A DNA stretch of 6,794 bases from Burkholderiaceae bacterium (GTDB taxonomy: Bacteria > Pseudomonadota > Gammaproteobacteria > Burkholderiales > Burkholderiaceae_D): contig JAIELO010000294.1 of NCBI GenBank assembly GCA_019752915.1, forward strand, positions 1 to 6,794. The letters are read 5' to 3'. Both the position numbers and the translations under genes were made by a program. Shown piece by piece: positions 6,318 through 6,794 of this stretch; position 1 is the first letter of the stretch; each line of letters starts with the position of its first letter. Below the pieces are notes generated by a model. It saw nothing but the letters and a program-made list of their open reading frames with translations. It was not told where the DNA came from and did no database searches.

Positions 6318-6794
6318 ATGCTGCAAACGCCGCTGACGATACAAAGACTGTACGACGATAATCGCGAAAGTTTGCAGCTCGGCTGGTTCGCCGGCTTCCC
6401 CGGCGGCGAACGCCTGATTTCCGGCGACGTCGCCTCGGCCGCCGATCAGGTCGGCCACCTGAACACCATCCACCCGGGCCGGATTCAAGTCTTCGGCCAT
6501 CAGGAAATCAATTACTACCAGCGCCTGAAATCGCTGACACGCGCCCACGTGATTGGCGAACTGATCAACGGCGGTCCGCCCGCGCTGATCATTGCGCAAG
6601 GGCTGGAAACGCCGCCCGACATTCTCGCCATCTGCGACGAAAAAAATATCCCGCTATTCTCGACCCCGCTGCCGGCCGCGCAAGTGATCGACTTCCTGCG
6701 CGTCTACCTGTCGAAAAAGCTGGCGCAGCGCATCATCATGCACGGCGTCTTCATGGACGTGCTGGGGGTCGGCGTGCTGATCACCGGCGACTCC
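6318..6794 (+). CDS. hprK: HPr kinase/phosphorylase, 5' half (cut by window end)
   Basis: A bifunctional enzyme that phosphorylates and dephosphorylates the regulatory serine of HPr, linking metabolic state to phosphotransferase signalling. The visible 159 residues contain the whole N-terminal domain (about 1-130; LQLGWFAGFPGGERLISG at 19-36, INGGPPALIIAQGLETPPDI at 83-102) and the beginning of the kinase core. MHGVFMDVLGVGVLITGDS (141-159) carries the conserved histidine and leads directly into the Walker A loop, normally GDSGVGKS, of which only GDS is inside the window. The family is about 310-330 residues, so half is missing only because the window ends. ATG at 6318 gives the expected N-terminus; GAAG a short way upstream is a weak ribosome site. 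Betaproteobacteria characteristically carry hprK beside ptsN. Confidence 0.96.
   Translation, partial: MLQTPLTIQRLYDDNRESLQLGWFAGFPGGERLISGDVASAADQVGHLNTIHPGRIQVFGHQEINYYQRLKSLTRAHVIGELINGGPPALIIAQGLETPPDILAICDEKNIPLFSTPLPAAQVIDFLRVYLSKKLAQRIIMHGVFMDVLGVGVLITGDS

Noticed and set aside
1..6794. Mobile element, defence system, prophage or biosynthetic cluster
   Set aside because: All coding space is accounted for by six housekeeping-type genes; no transposase, integrase, terminal repeats or defence domains were seen on either strand.

Overview
The window reads as ordinary chromosomal DNA of a betaproteobacterium, most likely order Burkholderiales and plausibly family Oxalobacteraceae (inference). 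The reasons are moderately high GC coding DNA, adjacent ptsN and hprK (EIIA-Ntr followed by HPr kinase/phosphorylase, a pairing typical of this class), and a very large DUF3683-type FAD oxidoreductase. I see no IS element, phage gene, tRNA, rRNA, CRISPR array or toxin-antitoxin pair. I found no frameshift or broken gene.

Layout. Bases 1-2216 (minus strand) hold the first 738 residues of a large FAD-linked dehydrogenase of the D-lactate/glycolate dehydrogenase superfamily, whose C-terminus lies outside the window. A 232-base, partly AT-rich gap separates it from a small DedA/YqaA-type membrane protein gene, also on the minus strand (2449-2940). A divergent control region (2941-3131) follows, with a self-complementary double -10 box, an 8-base direct repeat and a short isoleucine-containing ORF. 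On the plus strand come ilvA (3132-4667, biosynthetic threonine deaminase), queF (4730-5563, 7-cyano-7-deazaguanine reductase), a 204-base gap with three inverted repeats and a promoter, ptsN (5768-6250), and hprK (6318 onward), which the window cuts off just before its Walker A motif is complete.

How the genes relate. ilvA starts isoleucine synthesis by deaminating threonine. queF makes preQ1 for queuosine tRNA modification. ptsN and hprK belong to the regulatory (nitrogen) phosphotransferase branch. The dehydrogenase probably feeds electrons from a 2-hydroxyacid into respiration. These are mostly independent housekeeping functions rather than one pathway. ptsN/hprK is the only pair with an obvious shared role.

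I did not find a convincing undescribed system. The most interesting region is the yqaA/ilvA divergent intergenic segment. The inverted repeats around queF and the tandem repeat over the hprK promoter are smaller points.
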